A stretch of 18,801 nucleotides of DNA from Candidatus Thorarchaeota archaeon (GCA_016840965.1 JAEORI010000050.1:1-18801), one strand, 5' to 3'. Positions 1 through 6,926 are shown, counted from the first letter of the stretch. Made by a program: numbers and translations. The notes: generated by a model not told the origin, from the sequence alone.

Positions 1-818
1 CGAAGAAAACGAGCAGAAGTTTTTGGTCCAATCTTCTGGAAAGAGTCGCAGAGAAAATCATCAAGACTCTTATTTCCGTGCTTTTTGACAAGTCTACGAA
101 GGACCTCCATATCAATGGAGCGTGGATGAGGTTTTGAGGGTCTAATTGGAGGGGGGAGTGTATTGGACCATCCACCAATTTCAAGCTGAGATTCATCATC
201 GATCTTCAGAGTAATTTTTGCATGTGGCGTTGAAACAGTAGATAGACGTAGGTATTCTATGATTCTCTCCTGAGCCCGTTTCATATCGCCCTTCAATTTA
301 ATTATGACAGTTGTGCCCACATCATCTCTTAGGAGCTCTTCGTTGTCTTGGACAAGTGGAAGATTGTTTTCAACATCAACAAACAATCTAAAGAGAACAC
401 CTTTGGAGTCGTTGGTTCTGGTATGGATAGTAACAGGAGAATCTGTGGTGATTTGACCGTATAACACAGCCATTGTAACACCTAAGCCAAAAGTTCCTCG
501 TTTCTGTTGTTGAGAATATTTACTTCCATAAAGCACGCGTCCAAAGGCCAAAGGGACTTGCTCTGACGGAACTCCAACGCCATTGTCAGATACTTTGACT
601 GTAATCATTTCAGAGTCAATATTTTGAATATCAATGTCTACTAATGGATGCACTTGAGCATCTTCACATGAATCCAGACTGTTCTCAACCAGCTCTCGCA
701 CTGTTGAATAAACAGCCTGTGTTGGATTACCAAAACCAGCCATCTGTCGATTTCTGTAGAAGAACTCAGCTGGTGAAATACTTTCAAATGTTATCCCTAA
801 GGGCTCTTGATGACTCAT
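1..818 (-). CDS. top6B: Type IIB DNA topoisomerase VI subunit B, N-terminal 272 residues (3' end outside window)
   Basis: This is the ATP-binding subunit of topoisomerase VI, which with the Spo11-like A subunit passes one DNA duplex through another to relax and decatenate the chromosome. The visible part carries the GHKL ATPase fold: N box ENSLDS at residues 45-50, G1 box DNGVGV at 78-83, and a glycine-rich ATP lid GTFGLG at 108-113, followed by the start of the transducer region. The opening SPAEFFYRN and MAGFGNP segments are typical of the family. The start is the ATG at 816-818. No Shine-Dalgarno is seen, but an AT-rich TATA-like stretch (about 847-856) sits at a distance suited to a short leader. 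It follows the KH gene with a 54-base gap. The lid reads FGLG, whereas archaeal Top6B, as I recall it, usually has QQGIG. Identity is secure; the C-terminal domains cannot be seen. Confidence 0.95.
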   Translation of the reverse strand, partial: MSHQEPLGITFESISPAEFFYRNRQMAGFGNPTQAVYSTVRELVENSLDSCEDAQVHPLVDIDIQNIDSEMITVKVSDNGVGVPSEQVPLAFGRVLYGSKYSQQQKRGTFGLGVTMAVLYGQITTDSPVTIHTRTNDSKGVLFRLFVDVENNLPLVQDNEELLRDDVGTTVIIKLKGDMKRAQERIIEYLRLSTVSTPHAKITLKIDDESQLEIGGWSNTLPPPIRPSKPHPRSIDMEVLRRLVKKHGNKSLDDFLCDSFQKIGPKTSARFL

Positions 819-872
819 ACTATTCGTGAATCAAGTAACGCTCTAGTCATATTAGACAGGGTATTACAGACA

Positions 873-1439
873 TCATAGATCTGTGTCTTCCCAAAGTTCA
901 GCTTTTTGACGATTCAACTCTCTGCGCATCTTTTCTAGGAAAGAGTAGACAGCACTGTGTGGCGCGCCTGCAATTAACATGTCAATTGCTTTTCTCGCAT
1001 AGTCCAGACCTGGAATGATTCCAATTAGAGAAACAGTCTTACCATAAACAGAAAGCTTGGTTTCAGTCGTCTGCTCGATGACTCTTCTTGTACGACCATT
1101 CTCACCGATGATACGTCCTGCAATACGCTTCATTTGTCTTGGTGAGGATCCTGCAACATCTCGAAGAGATATTATTACTAGCTGCATATCATCATCGATT
1201 AGAGTAAACGCATTCTTAGGACTAAATCCTCGAGCCATTGCTCGAATGATATCTCGAGCTTTCCAAGCTAGGACAGGGTCCTCAGTGTTTGCCGGTGCTG
1301 TGATAGTCACGGTTCCTTCAGAGGCGACTTCAATTTTGACGTTTGCAAGTTCTTCAACACGTCGTCTAACTTTACCATTCCGTCCTACAATCACGCCAAC
1401 CCGGTCTTCTGGGACTTTGATTGTTTCATGATAAAGCAT
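873..1439 (-). CDS. Two-KH-domain RNA-binding protein, archaeal Pno1/Dim2-like
   Basis: This 188-residue protein has two KH domains. The first has GxxG loop GRNG at residues 19-22 and the second has GENG at 111-114, the latter followed by the RTRRVIEQ helix typical of Pno1/Dim2. The basic C-terminal end after GAPHSAVYSFLEKM also fits the family. Eukaryotic Pno1 binds the 3' end of pre-18S rRNA and helps Nob1 mature the small subunit; an equivalent archaeal role is inferred. Its ATG directly follows the RIO1 stop codon (TGA then ATG with no gap), and a GGTGA Shine-Dalgarno lies inside the end of RIO1, so translation is probably coupled. RIO1 beside this KH protein is a conserved archaeal arrangement and supports a shared job in 30S maturation. 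Length matches the family. Confidence 0.93.
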   Translation of the reverse strand: MLYHETIKVPEDRVGVIVGRNGKVRRRVEELANVKIEVASEGTVTITAPANTEDPVLAWKARDIIRAMARGFSPKNAFTLIDDDMQLVIISLRDVAGSSPRQMKRIAGRIIGENGRTRRVIEQTTETKLSVYGKTVSLIGIIPGLDYARKAIDMLIAGAPHSAVYSFLEKMRRELNRQKAELWEDTDL

Positions 1440-2255
1440 TCATTTTTCACCAACTGATACTATATGTTTTGAAATTACTTCAGGATTTTCTGCATCGACA
1501 CCTAATTTCGTGAAATAACTAGTTATGTTTTGAATGTCACGGAAGAGATACTTTTCCGCATATTCATGACTAATCAAGACTGACTGTGATACATCAATGA
1601 AAACAGGTTTTCCTAGCCATAGAATATTGTACTCGGAGAGGTCTGCATGGACTAAGCCTGCTTTTGTGTAACCTTTCTCGACCATGCGAATAATCTCATT
1701 AAATGTCTTAACTGGAGAAGGGATGTTAGTGTTCTTGAGAAGGGGTGCAGGTAGGTTATTTTTCATATCACCAATGAACTCCATTACGAGTACATTGCGT
1801 TCAAGATCTATGGGTTTAGGAACTCGGACTCCAGCCTCATGATACCTGATGAGGTTCTTGTATTCCTTTGTGGCCCATTGAGGAATCAAGGATCGGCTAC
1901 GACGTTTTACGTTCTTGAAGCGTGAGTCGCCAATAATGTACTCCAGCATGAAATCCGTTTCAGCAGTAGAAACACGATATATCTTCACAGCGACGGATTT
2001 CCCATCAGCATCCTCTCCACGATAGACATTTGCTTCTTTCCCGGTGCTTATTGCACCATGAAGTACAGAAATTGTTCCGCGATTCAGGAGTTTATAGAGG
2101 GTCTTGAGCGTTGGTGGATCAATTACACCCTCAACTACTTTGAACTCATCATCATCTTTCCGTCTTTTTTGTTTGCGACGGTCGAGTTCAGATATGATTC
2201 GTTCGTATTTCTCATCAGCTCGCTTCAAAGGTGAATGCCATTCTCCTGAATACAA
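1440..2255 (-). CDS. rio1: RIO1-type atypical serine protein kinase/ATPase
   Basis: This is a RIO-family kinase that acts on late pre-30S ribosomal particles. Key motifs are the flexible P-loop STGKEA (residues 70-75), the ATP-anchoring lysine K91, the catalytic loop HADLSEYN (203-210, D205 and N210) and the metal-binding IDVSQSV (220-226, D221). The N-terminal basic stretch around residues 26-33 (RRKQKRRK) is typical. The start is uncertain. The annotated TTG immediately follows an in-frame TAG and has no Shine-Dalgarno. A second in-frame TTG at 2226-2228 has GGAG 14 bases upstream, which is too far to be ideal. Either gives a protein of normal family length (271 or 262 residues). It lies between aIF1A and the KH protein, both small-subunit factors, and abuts the KH gene. 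Confidence 0.94.
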   Translation of the reverse strand: MYSGEWHSPLKRADEKYERIISELDRRKQKRRKDDDEFKVVEGVIDPPTLKTLYKLLNRGTISVLHGAISTGKEANVYRGEDADGKSVAVKIYRVSTAETDFMLEYIIGDSRFKNVKRRSRSLIPQWATKEYKNLIRYHEAGVRVPKPIDLERNVLVMEFIGDMKNNLPAPLLKNTNIPSPVKTFNEIIRMVEKGYTKAGLVHADLSEYNILWLGKPVFIDVSQSVLISHEYAEKYLFRDIQNITSYFTKLGVDAENPEVISKHIVSVGEK

Positions 2256-2310
2256 CTAATATGTGACTATGTGAAGTATGATATTCTTCTCAAAAAAGCC
2301 TTGACTTCAT

Positions 2311-2649
2311 TCAGAACATCTTAAGGATGCCTTTCTTTTGCAACCAATCAATCTCGTTACCTTTGTATCGATGAATTACATCGCACTTCTCTTCACTCTG
2401 AAAATCCCAAGGAGTAATCAGGACTGTATCCCCTATCCGCATCCAGACTCTCTTCTTCATTCGACCAGGAATCCTACCTATTCGAATGTTCTGATCTTCA
2501 CATCTGACTCGAACTCTATCAAAACCCAACATCTGGACGATGATTCCAAACATCTCTCCATCATCGCGTCGTGGAGTCCTGACTCTAAATGGTTCATCGG
2601 GGCTAGTGCTTTGTTGCGGTCGTCTTCCGCCGCGTTTTTTGCTGGACAA
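2311..2649 (-). CDS. eif1A: Translation initiation factor aIF1A
   Basis: This is the archaeal homologue of eIF1A, an OB-fold protein that binds the 30S A site and helps start-codon selection. The core is recognisable from GIIVQMLGFDRVRVRC, RIPGRMKKRVWMRIGD and VLITPWDFQ, with a basic N-terminal tail (SSKKRGGRR). I chose the TTG at 2647-2649 because a GGAGG Shine-Dalgarno (2656-2660) lies six bases upstream. This removes 11 residues of the longest reading frame and gives 112 residues, the usual size. Eukaryotic eIF1A has a longer acidic C-terminus, which is absent here as in other archaea. It sits 91 bases after NMD3 and upstream of RIO1. Confidence 0.94.
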   Translation of the reverse strand: MSSKKRGGRRPQQSTSPDEPFRVRTPRRDDGEMFGIIVQMLGFDRVRVRCEDQNIRIGRIPGRMKKRVWMRIGDTVLITPWDFQSEEKCDVIHRYKGNEIDWLQKKGILKMF

Positions 2650-2655
2650 AGAATT

Positions 2656-2660
2656 CCTCC
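2656..2660 (-). promoter_or_regulatory. Shine-Dalgarno GGAGG fixing the TTG start of aIF1A
   Basis: GGAGG on the minus strand lies six bases before the TTG at 2647-2649. The longer in-frame start at 2682 has no comparable site. Confidence 0.7.
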
Positions 2661-2740
2661 GGTCTATACAGGACTGTGGCATCCTGTAGTTCTATAGCAG
2701 GATTCTAGTAGATGCCATTTAAGAGTACCGAAATCGTGTT

Positions 2741-3817
2741 TTATTGTGTGGGAAGGAGATAGAACTCCTCCTCAATTACCAATCCGTATACAGTAGCACC
2801 AGTTTCAATGGTATCATCAAGAAGAGATTCGTCGATTTCTGTTATTTCAAACGTTACAGAGTCCATCAGTTGAACAGGTTGACCATAAACATGTGTCGTG
2901 ACCATATACTCACGTCTGTCATCCCTCGAGGCGAGATATTCAACTGTGCGCCACTTTGAACTCTTTGGATTAATTGTGAATCGCTGTCTTTGGACTAAGT
3001 CGTAACAAGTGAGACCGCTCTTGTTCATTTCCATAACTTGACAGGGATTGTCAAGAACTTTCACAAAGTCACCGATTCCAAACCTGTTGAGGCGAATTAG
3101 GATAGTGATGCGAAATTTGTCTTTTCCACCTCTGTCTTGACCAACTAACTTGTAGTTCTGTTTCCTCTGAGCAAGATATCTGGATTCGAGAGCATCAGCA
3201 ATGGATCGACACAGGTGCTCAGAACCCAATTGGAAATTCATACCATATTTATCAGTGCTGACCTTTGTCACGAAGGCTTTCTCATCAACCCCGTACTCCG
3301 CGACTGTCATTTCTGTAACAATACGTACTATATCGTCTTCTTCTTCTTCAGTTACTCGTCGTCCATCAGCACGTATCTGAAGTGTTGCTTCGTAATACCC
3401 CCCGCTCTGCATCCCACACGTATCACAAGTACCATAAGAAAACCTCACTTCAACAGGATATTGTTCTTCATGTGGTGGAAGAGTTTCGTGAGATTTCCCA
3501 AGAACTCTGAGGATTATATGGAGCACTCGGTCAAGCCGGTTCTCTTCCTCAATTGCAATTTCGATTTCTGGAACAAGGGGTTTAATCTCAGTATCAAGTA
3601 GGATATCAACCTGATGTGGCCAAAGATCATCTGATTCAGCAGCCTCAGGTGATAATTTTTTCCAACCACTTGGTATTTTCACTGACCCGCATCTTCTGCA
3701 GCTCAGTAATGTCAGTGGAGATTTTACCTCAAGAAATGGATGTTCTTTGTCATAGCAATCGGCGCAAAGGCCATCCAAGACTGCAGGTTTCCCACATTGA
3801 TAACAGGGGAGTTTCAA
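2741..3817 (-). CDS. nmd3: NMD3 family 50S subunit maturation/export adaptor homologue
   Basis: This 358-residue protein matches archaeal NMD3. The N-terminus carries treble-clef/zinc-ribbon cysteines C5, C8, C18, C21, then C40, C43 paired with C131, C134. The rest contains the alpha/beta NMD3 core and C-terminal beta domains, including DFVKVLDNPCQV and MDSVTFEIT segments that look like SH3/OB folds. In eukaryotes NMD3 binds the 60S joining face and is the adaptor for nuclear export. Archaea have no nucleus, so the ancestral role is presumably a late 50S assembly check. The nuclear export tail of the eukaryotic protein is absent. The start is a TTG directly after an in-frame TAA, with GGATGGTC upstream as a plausible Shine-Dalgarno. 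It lies upstream of aIF1A. Confidence 0.93.
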   Translation of the reverse strand: MKLPCYQCGKPAVLDGLCADCYDKEHPFLEVKSPLTLLSCRRCGSVKIPSGWKKLSPEAAESDDLWPHQVDILLDTEIKPLVPEIEIAIEEENRLDRVLHIILRVLGKSHETLPPHEEQYPVEVRFSYGTCDTCGMQSGGYYEATLQIRADGRRVTEEEEDDIVRIVTEMTVAEYGVDEKAFVTKVSTDKYGMNFQLGSEHLCRSIADALESRYLAQRKQNYKLVGQDRGGKDKFRITILIRLNRFGIGDFVKVLDNPCQVMEMNKSGLTCYDLVQRQRFTINPKSSKWRTVEYLASRDDRREYMVTTHVYGQPVQLMDSVTFEITEIDESLLDDTIETGATVYGLVIEEEFYLLPTQ

Positions 3818-3863
3818 TTAGACCATCCTGCGATTATCTTACAAATTCGCTTAAAACGTGGAC

Positions 3864-3881
3864 TGTTGTGTACAAACAACA
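3864..3881. repeat. Inverted repeat upstream of NMD3
   Basis: TGTTGT at 3864-3869 and ACAACA at 3876-3881 are perfect 6-bp arms around a 6-base loop, 47-64 bases upstream of the NMD3 start. It could be an operator or leader hairpin, or chance. Confidence 0.35.
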
Positions 3882-3975
3882 AGTGAGTTCTTTGTGAATT
3901 TATCTCTTTGAATTATTTTTATCCATTGGAAGAAGAGATGAAATTGGAAAGGCTAGCGAGGCATTCTATTTGGCT

Positions 3976-4275
3976 TCAAAGTTTAACCCATTGGGCATGC
4001 GGATGCCCTTCAATATACAAGACAGCTTGTTCATGAACTAAGCCTGCATTCATTGCAGCCTCTACCGTTTTCTTACCAACCATATTGGCAATTGTTGCTT
4101 TCTCTAGATGTTGCAGGCAGACCTTAAGATCCACAAGTTCGCCACCATAAAATTCCTCACTGACTTTGAACCTCAAATCGCCCTGCTTCAATGTCTTTCC
4201 TAGGAGAGCTTTATCGCACATTGCTACTAAGTAATGCTCGTGTGTTTCGCTGACACGCATGTAGACTTGTACCAT
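3976..4275 (-). CDS. DUF424 family small archaeal protein
   Basis: This 99-residue protein matches the archaeal DUF424 family through an N-terminal VYMRVSETHEHYLVAMCD strand region, LLGKTLKQGDLRFKVS, the signature SEEFYGGEL, the ATIANMVGKK helix and a C-terminal GHPHAQ. Its biochemical role is not known to me. The surroundings (NMD3, aIF1A, RIO1, aIF2-beta) suggest translation or ribosome maturation, which is inference from neighbours only. The start is chosen at ATG 4273-4275. A GGAGG at 4286-4290 is ten bases from this ATG and four bases from an in-frame TTG at 4279-4281, so two extra residues are possible. Longer frames to 4353 would add a tail that does not resemble the family. The upstream gap of 260 bases holds a TATA-like box, a 24-bp repeat and a small inverted repeat. 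Confidence 0.88.
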   Translation of the reverse strand: MVQVYMRVSETHEHYLVAMCDKALLGKTLKQGDLRFKVSEEFYGGELVDLKVCLQHLEKATIANMVGKKTVEAAMNAGLVHEQAVLYIEGHPHAQWVKL

Positions 4276-4394
4276 TCTCAATGTTCCTCCATTACTAGTA
4301 AGAACGGATTTCGAAGTATTCGTTGAAGCTCGTAAGGCATGATGCATCCTCAATTACTATTTGATTCTTAGCCCATATGAAGTTCTCTATGACT

Positions 4395-4409
4395 CAGTTG
4401 ATTTAACTG
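4395..4409. repeat. Small inverted repeat in the leader region of DUF424
   Basis: CAGTT (4395-4399) and AACTG (4405-4409) are perfect 5-bp arms around GATTT. It lies 25 bases from the 24-bp box at 4434-4457. Weak on its own; noted because the other copy of that box is also followed by inverted repeats. Confidence 0.3.
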
Positions 4410-4433
4410 GAGCATTCACGAGAGTAATATGAC

Positions 4434-4457
4434 AGATGGTGGTTTCAAAATACTTCC
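4434..4457 (-). repeat. 24-bp intergenic box, copy A
   Basis: This segment matches 5640-5663 at 21 of 24 positions, in the same orientation. On the minus strand both contain GTATTTTGAAA followed by CCATCT. Copy A is 159 bases upstream of DUF424 and falls about where transcription from the TATA-like box at 4479-4486 would begin. It could be a regulatory or RNA element, or a small dispersed repeat. Confidence 0.45.
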
Positions 4458-4478
4458 AAAAGATACGTGATCCATGGA

Positions 4479-4486
4479 TATTATAA
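4479..4486 (-). promoter_or_regulatory. TATA-like box upstream of DUF424
   Basis: On the minus strand the sequence reads TAATTATAATATCC, close to an archaeal TATA box. It would place a transcript start near 4457 and a leader of about 180 bases before DUF424. Confidence 0.35.
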
Positions 4487-4535
4487 TTACACAGGTCTGA
4501 TTGCTGTTCTAGCTAACTGACTAATTTTATTATTG

Positions 4536-4748
4536 TTAATCTTTCGAAGCTAAGAGTTCCAAATCCTTGGTCACAATGAACTTGGATTTCGATTCAGCGA
4601 TGAACTCTAAGTGCCCACACTGCGAACAGACGAAAATATTAATGTCAAAGTGATGGACATCTCCATCCTTGTCATATTTGACATAGCCCAATTCGCTTGG
4701 AGGATCAGAGAGTTCACATAGTTCAAGTGTTTCTTTCGCGCATCTCAA
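4536..4748 (-). CDS. Small zinc-ribbon-like protein of unknown function
   Basis: I do not recognise the family. The protein of about 70 residues is acidic and ends in a probable half zinc site, CSQCGH, at residues 41-46. The first in-frame standard start is the TTG at 4746-4748. Just upstream the frame reads CTG-AAA-TGT-TTG-AGA-TGC, giving a CLRC pair that would complete a four-cysteine zinc ribbon with CSQC. A start at the CTG (4755-4757) would give a 73-residue protein beginning with MKCLRC, but CTG is not a usual start. A TAG stop lies four codons before the CTG, so the gene cannot extend much further. It is 35 bases downstream of the membrane protein gene and may be cotranscribed with it. 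Confidence 0.6.
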   Translation of the reverse strand: MRCAKETLELCELSDPPSELGYVKYDKDGDVHHFDINIFVCSQCGHLEFIAESKSKFIVTKDLELLASKD

Positions 4749-4783
4749 ACATTTCAGTAGATTGACCTATGTTTTGTAGTCTT

Positions 4784-5470
4784 TCATCTGACGTTGGGAC
4801 CCTCAAACGCTCTTCCACATGTAGCACAGAAGCTTGCAGTACTTGATTGCCTTGGAGTTCCACAATAGGGACAATAGGTTGAGGGAATTCCAGCCTGTGG
4901 ATATTGTTGTGTGAAATATGGTTGTTGTGGAGGAGGATAAGGAACCGTCTTTGGTCGTTGCATCTTTTTTAGTCCAAACCAGATGACTCCAGCTATGACA
5001 AAAGCAAATACTAAACCGACAATTACTAGGAATATGTCCACTCCAGCTGGAATAAGGGGAGTCGTGCCAACATAACCTTCAATGTGATTGGATGTAAGTA
5101 TATCATCATTATAGAAGACACAATACCCAGTCCCGGAGCTAGGTACATTGAAACTTGTTGAAATGCTTCCTACACTCTCCATGTTTCTGTACACAGTTGC
5201 TGAAAACCCTGAAGACCAGAGGTTGTAGTTCGTTTCATCGCATATGAAGAAGTCTATTCCAGTACCCGAGGTGACTTCAATATCTACATAGATTGTATCA
5301 CCAGAGTCTAGATCTGTGGCATACACAACATACCATTCCCAACCATCTATCCAAACATCAACATCAAACTCAGGATAAAACTCCGTGGAGTTCGTTGGTG
5401 TTGTCGCACTAGCTAGTCCGGGGAGAGCCAAACACAGAATGATTAGGATAATGACCACATTGTTCCTCAA
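4784..5470 (-). CDS. Secreted/membrane protein with extracellular beta-rich domain, one transmembrane helix and C-terminal zinc ribbon
   Basis: Family not recognised. From the chosen TTG start the 228-residue protein has an N-terminal signal peptide (RNNVVIILIILCLALPGLASA), then about 120 residues rich in aromatic, Ser/Thr and Asp residues that look like an extracellular beta-sandwich. A transmembrane segment follows at about residues 146-166 (FLVIVGLVFAFVIAGVIWFG), then KK, a Pro/Gln/Tyr-rich linker, and a cytoplasmic zinc ribbon with cysteines 200, 203, 215 and 218 (CPYC, CATC). The start is supported by GGTGGG nine bases upstream and by a TATA-like box at 5511-5523. That box lies too close to the longer ATG start at 5503, and inside the reading frame of the start at 5569. 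A GTG four codons later, with GAGG upstream, is an alternative. The layout suggests an envelope sensor or anchor; function is unknown. Confidence 0.72.
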   Translation of the reverse strand: MRNNVVIILIILCLALPGLASATTPTNSTEFYPEFDVDVWIDGWEWYVVYATDLDSGDTIYVDIEVTSGTGIDFFICDETNYNLWSSGFSATVYRNMESVGSISTSFNVPSSGTGYCVFYNDDILTSNHIEGYVGTTPLIPAGVDIFLVIVGLVFAFVIAGVIWFGLKKMQRPKTVPYPPPQQPYFTQQYPQAGIPSTYCPYCGTPRQSSTASFCATCGRAFEGPNVR

Positions 5471-5510
5471 TATGAAATTCCCACCGTCATATACATGGAG
5501 CATATTGATG

Positions 5511-5523
5511 CAATTATAATTTC
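5511..5523 (-). promoter_or_regulatory. TATA-like box for the zinc-ribbon membrane protein
   Basis: On the minus strand the sequence is GAAATTATAATTG. It is centred about 46 bases upstream of the TTG start at 5470, predicting a leader near 20 bases that includes GGTGGG. Confidence 0.45.
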
Positions 5524-5581
5524 CGCGTTTATTACGATGGTTTGCACTACGCATGGCCGGGCTTTTCAAAAATCAAGAGTC

Positions 5582-5623
5582 CGAACTCTAGTTCGCCAAT
5601 GACACTCTGTAAGAGTTGTCATT
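5582..5623. repeat. Two adjacent hairpins in the aIF2-beta/membrane-protein gap
   Basis: CGAACT (5582-5587) pairs with AGTTCG (5590-5595). Two bases later AATGAC (5598-5603) plus ACTCT (5604-5608) pair with AGAGT (5612-5616) and GTCATT (5618-5623) around loop GTA, with one bulged base at 5617. The second is an 11-bp stem, strong for random sequence. It could act as an RNA structure at the 3' end of the aIF2-beta transcript, as a protein-binding site, or as part of a small RNA. It has no poly-T tail on the minus strand, so a simple terminator is unlikely. Confidence 0.5.
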
Positions 5624-5639
5624 CTAAAACAGAAGCAGG

Positions 5640-5663
5640 AGATGGCGTTTTCAAAATACCTCC
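5640..5663 (-). repeat. 24-bp intergenic box, copy B
   Basis: This matches copy A (4434-4457) at 21 of 24 bases. It lies 30 bases after the aIF2-beta stop, 16 bases before the 11-bp hairpin, and 170 bases upstream of the membrane-protein start. The spacing to the next gene is close to that of copy A (159 bases). Confidence 0.45.
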
Positions 5664-5693
5664 GTTAGGAGAGTAAAATCTTTGTACTGAGCA

Positions 5694-6107
5694 CTAGACT
5701 GGGCGAATTGCCGTTCTGGCGCCACAAGCCGAGCAGATCAATAAATATACACCACTCTCTTTATGGATTTCAGTATCAGGACGAGTACACACTGGACAGA
5801 TCACATAGGAATCGATGTAACGATTAACAAGTTCATCTACGAGTTGAGCGTTGAATTTACCATTGAATAGAGCTTGGCTTCCTTCCATAATGCCAGCAGT
5901 TCCAAGCTGTCCTGAAACAAATTTCAAGACCTCCTTTCCAGGTCGGTTCAGGACATTGATGATTTCCTGAAAGTTCTGCCAGATACTTCTGTTACCTTGG
6001 ACCATCAACTCAACAGCAGGAACTTGGAATCGTTCTCCTGATCTCTTGAAGGCATCTTCTGGCACCTGTGACCGTGCCCTGTCCAGAAGCTTATCATAGT
6101 CGTCCAT
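5694..6107 (-). CDS. eif2b: Translation initiation factor aIF2 subunit beta
   Basis: This 137-residue protein is the beta subunit of the aIF2 heterotrimer that delivers initiator Met-tRNA to the 30S subunit. An N-terminal helix (DDYDKLLDRARSQVP) would bind the gamma subunit. The central alpha/beta domain contains GNRSIWQNF, LNRPGKEVLKFV and GTAGIMEGSQALFNGKF, and the C-terminal zinc ribbon has C104, C107, C125 and C128. Length is normal and all domains are complete. The ATG at 6105-6107 fits the family; its Shine-Dalgarno is weak. It follows the RPA32-like gene after 70 bases. A 223-base gap follows, holding a 24-bp repeat and hairpins. Confidence 0.96.
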   Translation of the reverse strand: MDDYDKLLDRARSQVPEDAFKRSGERFQVPAVELMVQGNRSIWQNFQEIINVLNRPGKEVLKFVSGQLGTAGIMEGSQALFNGKFNAQLVDELVNRYIDSYVICPVCTRPDTEIHKESGVYLLICSACGARTAIRPV

Positions 6108-6177
6108 AGTTGAACTCTTTCCTATACACTATTGAAGGTATTGCTTCGACAGATATGTTTGATGGCTATAACATCCG

Positions 6178-6873
6178 TCAAATATCAGAAGTGCGAAATT
6201 GGCCAATGCTCACTTCATTCAGAGCTCCTTCTGCGACAAGATTGAACACCTTTGTTTGTACCTTTTCAGAGTCCTGACCTTTCTTCTCAAAGTATGCAAC
6301 AATATCCTTCAGTGGTATACCTTCTGGAGGTGCTTCAAGTCGGACGTATGCAATGATGTCATTTGCGAGCTTCCCAGAAACAGCTGTACTAGGTTTTGTA
6401 GTTAGTAGTTCCTGTTGCTGTTCTAGAGTATCTGCCTGTGAAATCCCGCTTCGATTTAGAATAGCTCTGTAACGCTCCAAAAGATGCAAACTCATGTAGT
6501 TCGGATCAGATAATTCTCTGACTATCTCAGGCATTATGTAGACTTCGTTGTTGTATTCACGTATTCGACCTATCACAAGTGCTAGAATGTTCTCCTTCAC
6601 CCCCTCCAGCACTACAGCATCATCCTCGCCCCATACCTTCACACCTATGGTATCTGTCCCGTCATCCACGGTGATACTCTCAAACCGTTTCTTTCCTGTG
6701 TCATCACCCTCTCTGTAGAACTTGTCGACTACAAACCCTACAATCACGACGCGTCTTAGTTCAACCCCAAAGGGAGAAATAACATAAGGACCATTGTCAT
6801 TTGAGAAGGTTCCACTGGTGATGTCAGAGATAGATGCTCTAACTGCTGTCATTCTCTCTCTCATTTGAGCCAT
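6178..6873 (-). CDS. RPA32-like single-stranded DNA-binding protein (OB fold plus C-terminal winged helix)
   Basis: This 231-residue protein has the layout of the RPA32 subunit of replication protein A: a short N-terminal tail with Ser/Thr and Asp/Asn residues, an OB fold at about 36-120 (VVIVGFVVDKFY, then SITVDDGTDTIGVKVW), a linker, and a C-terminal winged helix at about 164-231. The winged helix resembles the human RPA32 C-terminus, including the PEG turn and a final FRTSD, where I recall FKSTD in the human protein. RPA32-type proteins coat single-stranded DNA and use the winged helix to recruit repair factors. No RPA70-like partner is in the window. The ATG has GGAG eight bases upstream. 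It directly follows FEN1 (53-base gap), which fits Okazaki-fragment processing. The functional call is from fold motifs. Confidence 0.82.
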   Translation of the reverse strand: MAQMRERMTAVRASISDITSGTFSNDNGPYVISPFGVELRRVVIVGFVVDKFYREGDDTGKKRFESITVDDGTDTIGVKVWGEDDAVVLEGVKENILALVIGRIREYNNEVYIMPEIVRELSDPNYMSLHLLERYRAILNRSGISQADTLEQQQELLTTKPSTAVSGKLANDIIAYVRLEAPPEGIPLKDIVAYFEKKGQDSEKVQTKVFNLVAEGALNEVSIGQFRTSDI

Positions 6874-6926
6874 CCGCCATTCTCCTCTTACAGTCTTATT
6901 GTATCACTATATATCAGTCACGGAAG

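Noticed and set aside
1057..1431. Plus-strand open frame of 124 codons
   Set aside because: Antisense shadow of the two-KH protein; composition is typical of a reversed coding strand.
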